Part shown: one piece after another, positions 5,262-5,760 of the stretch | How the letters are laid out: every line of letters starts with the position of its first letter | Position numbering within the stretch: the stretch's first letter is position 1 | Source of the DNA: Candidatus Aminicenantota bacterium | Lineage (GTDB): Bacteria; Acidobacteriota; Aminicenantia; Aminicenantales; Saccharicenantaceae | Assembly: GCA_022867105.1 (NCBI GenBank) | Contig: JALHVH010000417.1 | Span: 1-5,760 of the forward strand | Length of the DNA stretch: 5,760 nt | Direction: 5' to 3' | Translations under genes and position numbers: made by a program | The notes under the pieces: model-generated | Seen by the model: the letters and a program-made list of their open reading frames with translations, nothing else | Database searches by the model: none | Told to the model about the DNA's origin: nothing

Positions 5262-5760
5262 ATGGGCTGTACGCCAATGCCCACATTCATGGAGCATCTG
5301 AAGCTGCCGTTCGTGGCGGCGAAGCCCCCGCCGTCCCATGTTTTTACCGAGGTCGCCATGATGGAGGCCGAGGAGAGCGGGGAATATTGTTGAGCATTTT
5401 GTGATCAGGGGGGAGCGGAAGTCTATCGTCTTTTAGCCGCGGCGGAGGGATTTCTTGTCCGGATTGGATCTTCGGGCGCGGTTTTCGCGCTCGTCCGCCC
5501 GCAGCCAGGCCGGCGAACCCTCGAGATGCACTGGAATGGTATCGGCGAGTGGCGCGGTTGAGGTCTTGTCCGTCTTCCCGTCCGAAGCGATCGCCTTTCT
5601 TTTTCAACGGAGGTTGATCAGGGAAGGCGAGAGGAAAAAGCGAAGAACCCTGCTGGGGATCTGCAGAGCCTGGTCAGGGACCTCGTTGCCGGACCGGTGG
5701 CCCGACTCATTACGGATGCCGGATAGGCGAAAAATGCTTGGCTCTCCTTCTCCGACCTCG
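5262..5760 (+). pseudogene. Possible decayed gene with three in-frame stops; runs off the window
   Basis: One plus-strand frame starting ATG at 5262 (or ATG at 5277) reads like protein but is broken by TGA at 5391-5393, TGA at 5559-5561 and TAG at 5724-5726. The first segment contains MPTFMEHLKLPFVAAKPPP and ends EESGEYC, with strongly G/C-rich third positions. The second contains EVYRLLAAAEGFLVRIGSSG, with many codons starting with G as in real genes. The third contains DLQSLVRDLVAGPVARLITD. I recognise no family, and no ribosome site precedes the start. If only the first segment is real, it is a 38-43 residue ORF ending at 5393. Minus-strand frames are also partly open here, as is usual in GC-rich DNA, so the call is tentative. 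No other gene, RNA or terminator is seen between 5262 and 5760. Confidence 0.3.

Noticed and set aside
5344..5607. 87-codon minus-strand frame starting TTG, and a neighbouring minus frame of 56 residues ending at 5433
   Set aside because: The 87-codon frame is Arg/Pro-rich, low-information sequence from a weak TTG start. The 56-residue frame has G/C-rich third positions but no start codon near its beginning, and those positions coincide with first positions of the plus frame, so it may just be a mirror.

Overview
This GC-rich bacterial window carries six recognisable or probable protein genes, plus a gene remnant and a poorly coding right-hand end. Coding frames prefer G or C at the third codon position, starts mostly have purine-rich Shine-Dalgarno sites, and one protein has a Sec signal peptide. 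The organism cannot be named from this stretch. A member of an uncultured, Acidobacteriota-like (for example Aminicenantes-like) group would fit the flavour of the genes and of the GGGGACA-type repeat, but that is only an impression.

Layout. Bases 1-1107 (+) are the C-terminal 60% of a GTP-dependent phosphoenolpyruvate carboxykinase whose start lies outside the window. Its stop codon runs straight into a palindromic, AT-rich repeat (1106-1222), which ends over the stop codon of the convergent gene glmS (1217-2950, -). A divergent regulatory region (2951-3199) has a plausible sigma70-type promoter for each direction, each accompanied by a dyad. Reading right from it are an exported isochorismatase-fold cysteine hydrolase (3200-3799) and a stand-alone Smr-domain protein (3836-4132). 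These are followed by the C-terminal scrap of a PIN-domain (VapC-like) toxin (4166-4291). Converging on them is a two-gene minus-strand operon: an unrecognised 65-residue protein (4939-5136) and a YigZ/IMPACT family protein (4324-4932). Its candidate promoter is at 5172-5200 with a palindrome across the -10. From about 5201 to the end no intact gene is visible. That region holds a 13-bp direct repeat pair and a coding-like frame broken by three stops, probably a decayed gene or mobile-element edge.

How the genes relate. PckA links the TCA cycle to gluconeogenesis and GlmS diverts fructose-6-phosphate into amino sugars for the cell wall, but they are convergent and not one operon. The remaining genes are small accessory or housekeeping functions. 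I see no complete defence, secretion or biosynthetic system. The most interesting items are the repeat placed exactly between two stop codons, the dyads that overlap candidate promoters, the exported isochorismatase-like hydrolase, the PIN remnant, and the small unknown gene tied to yigZ.
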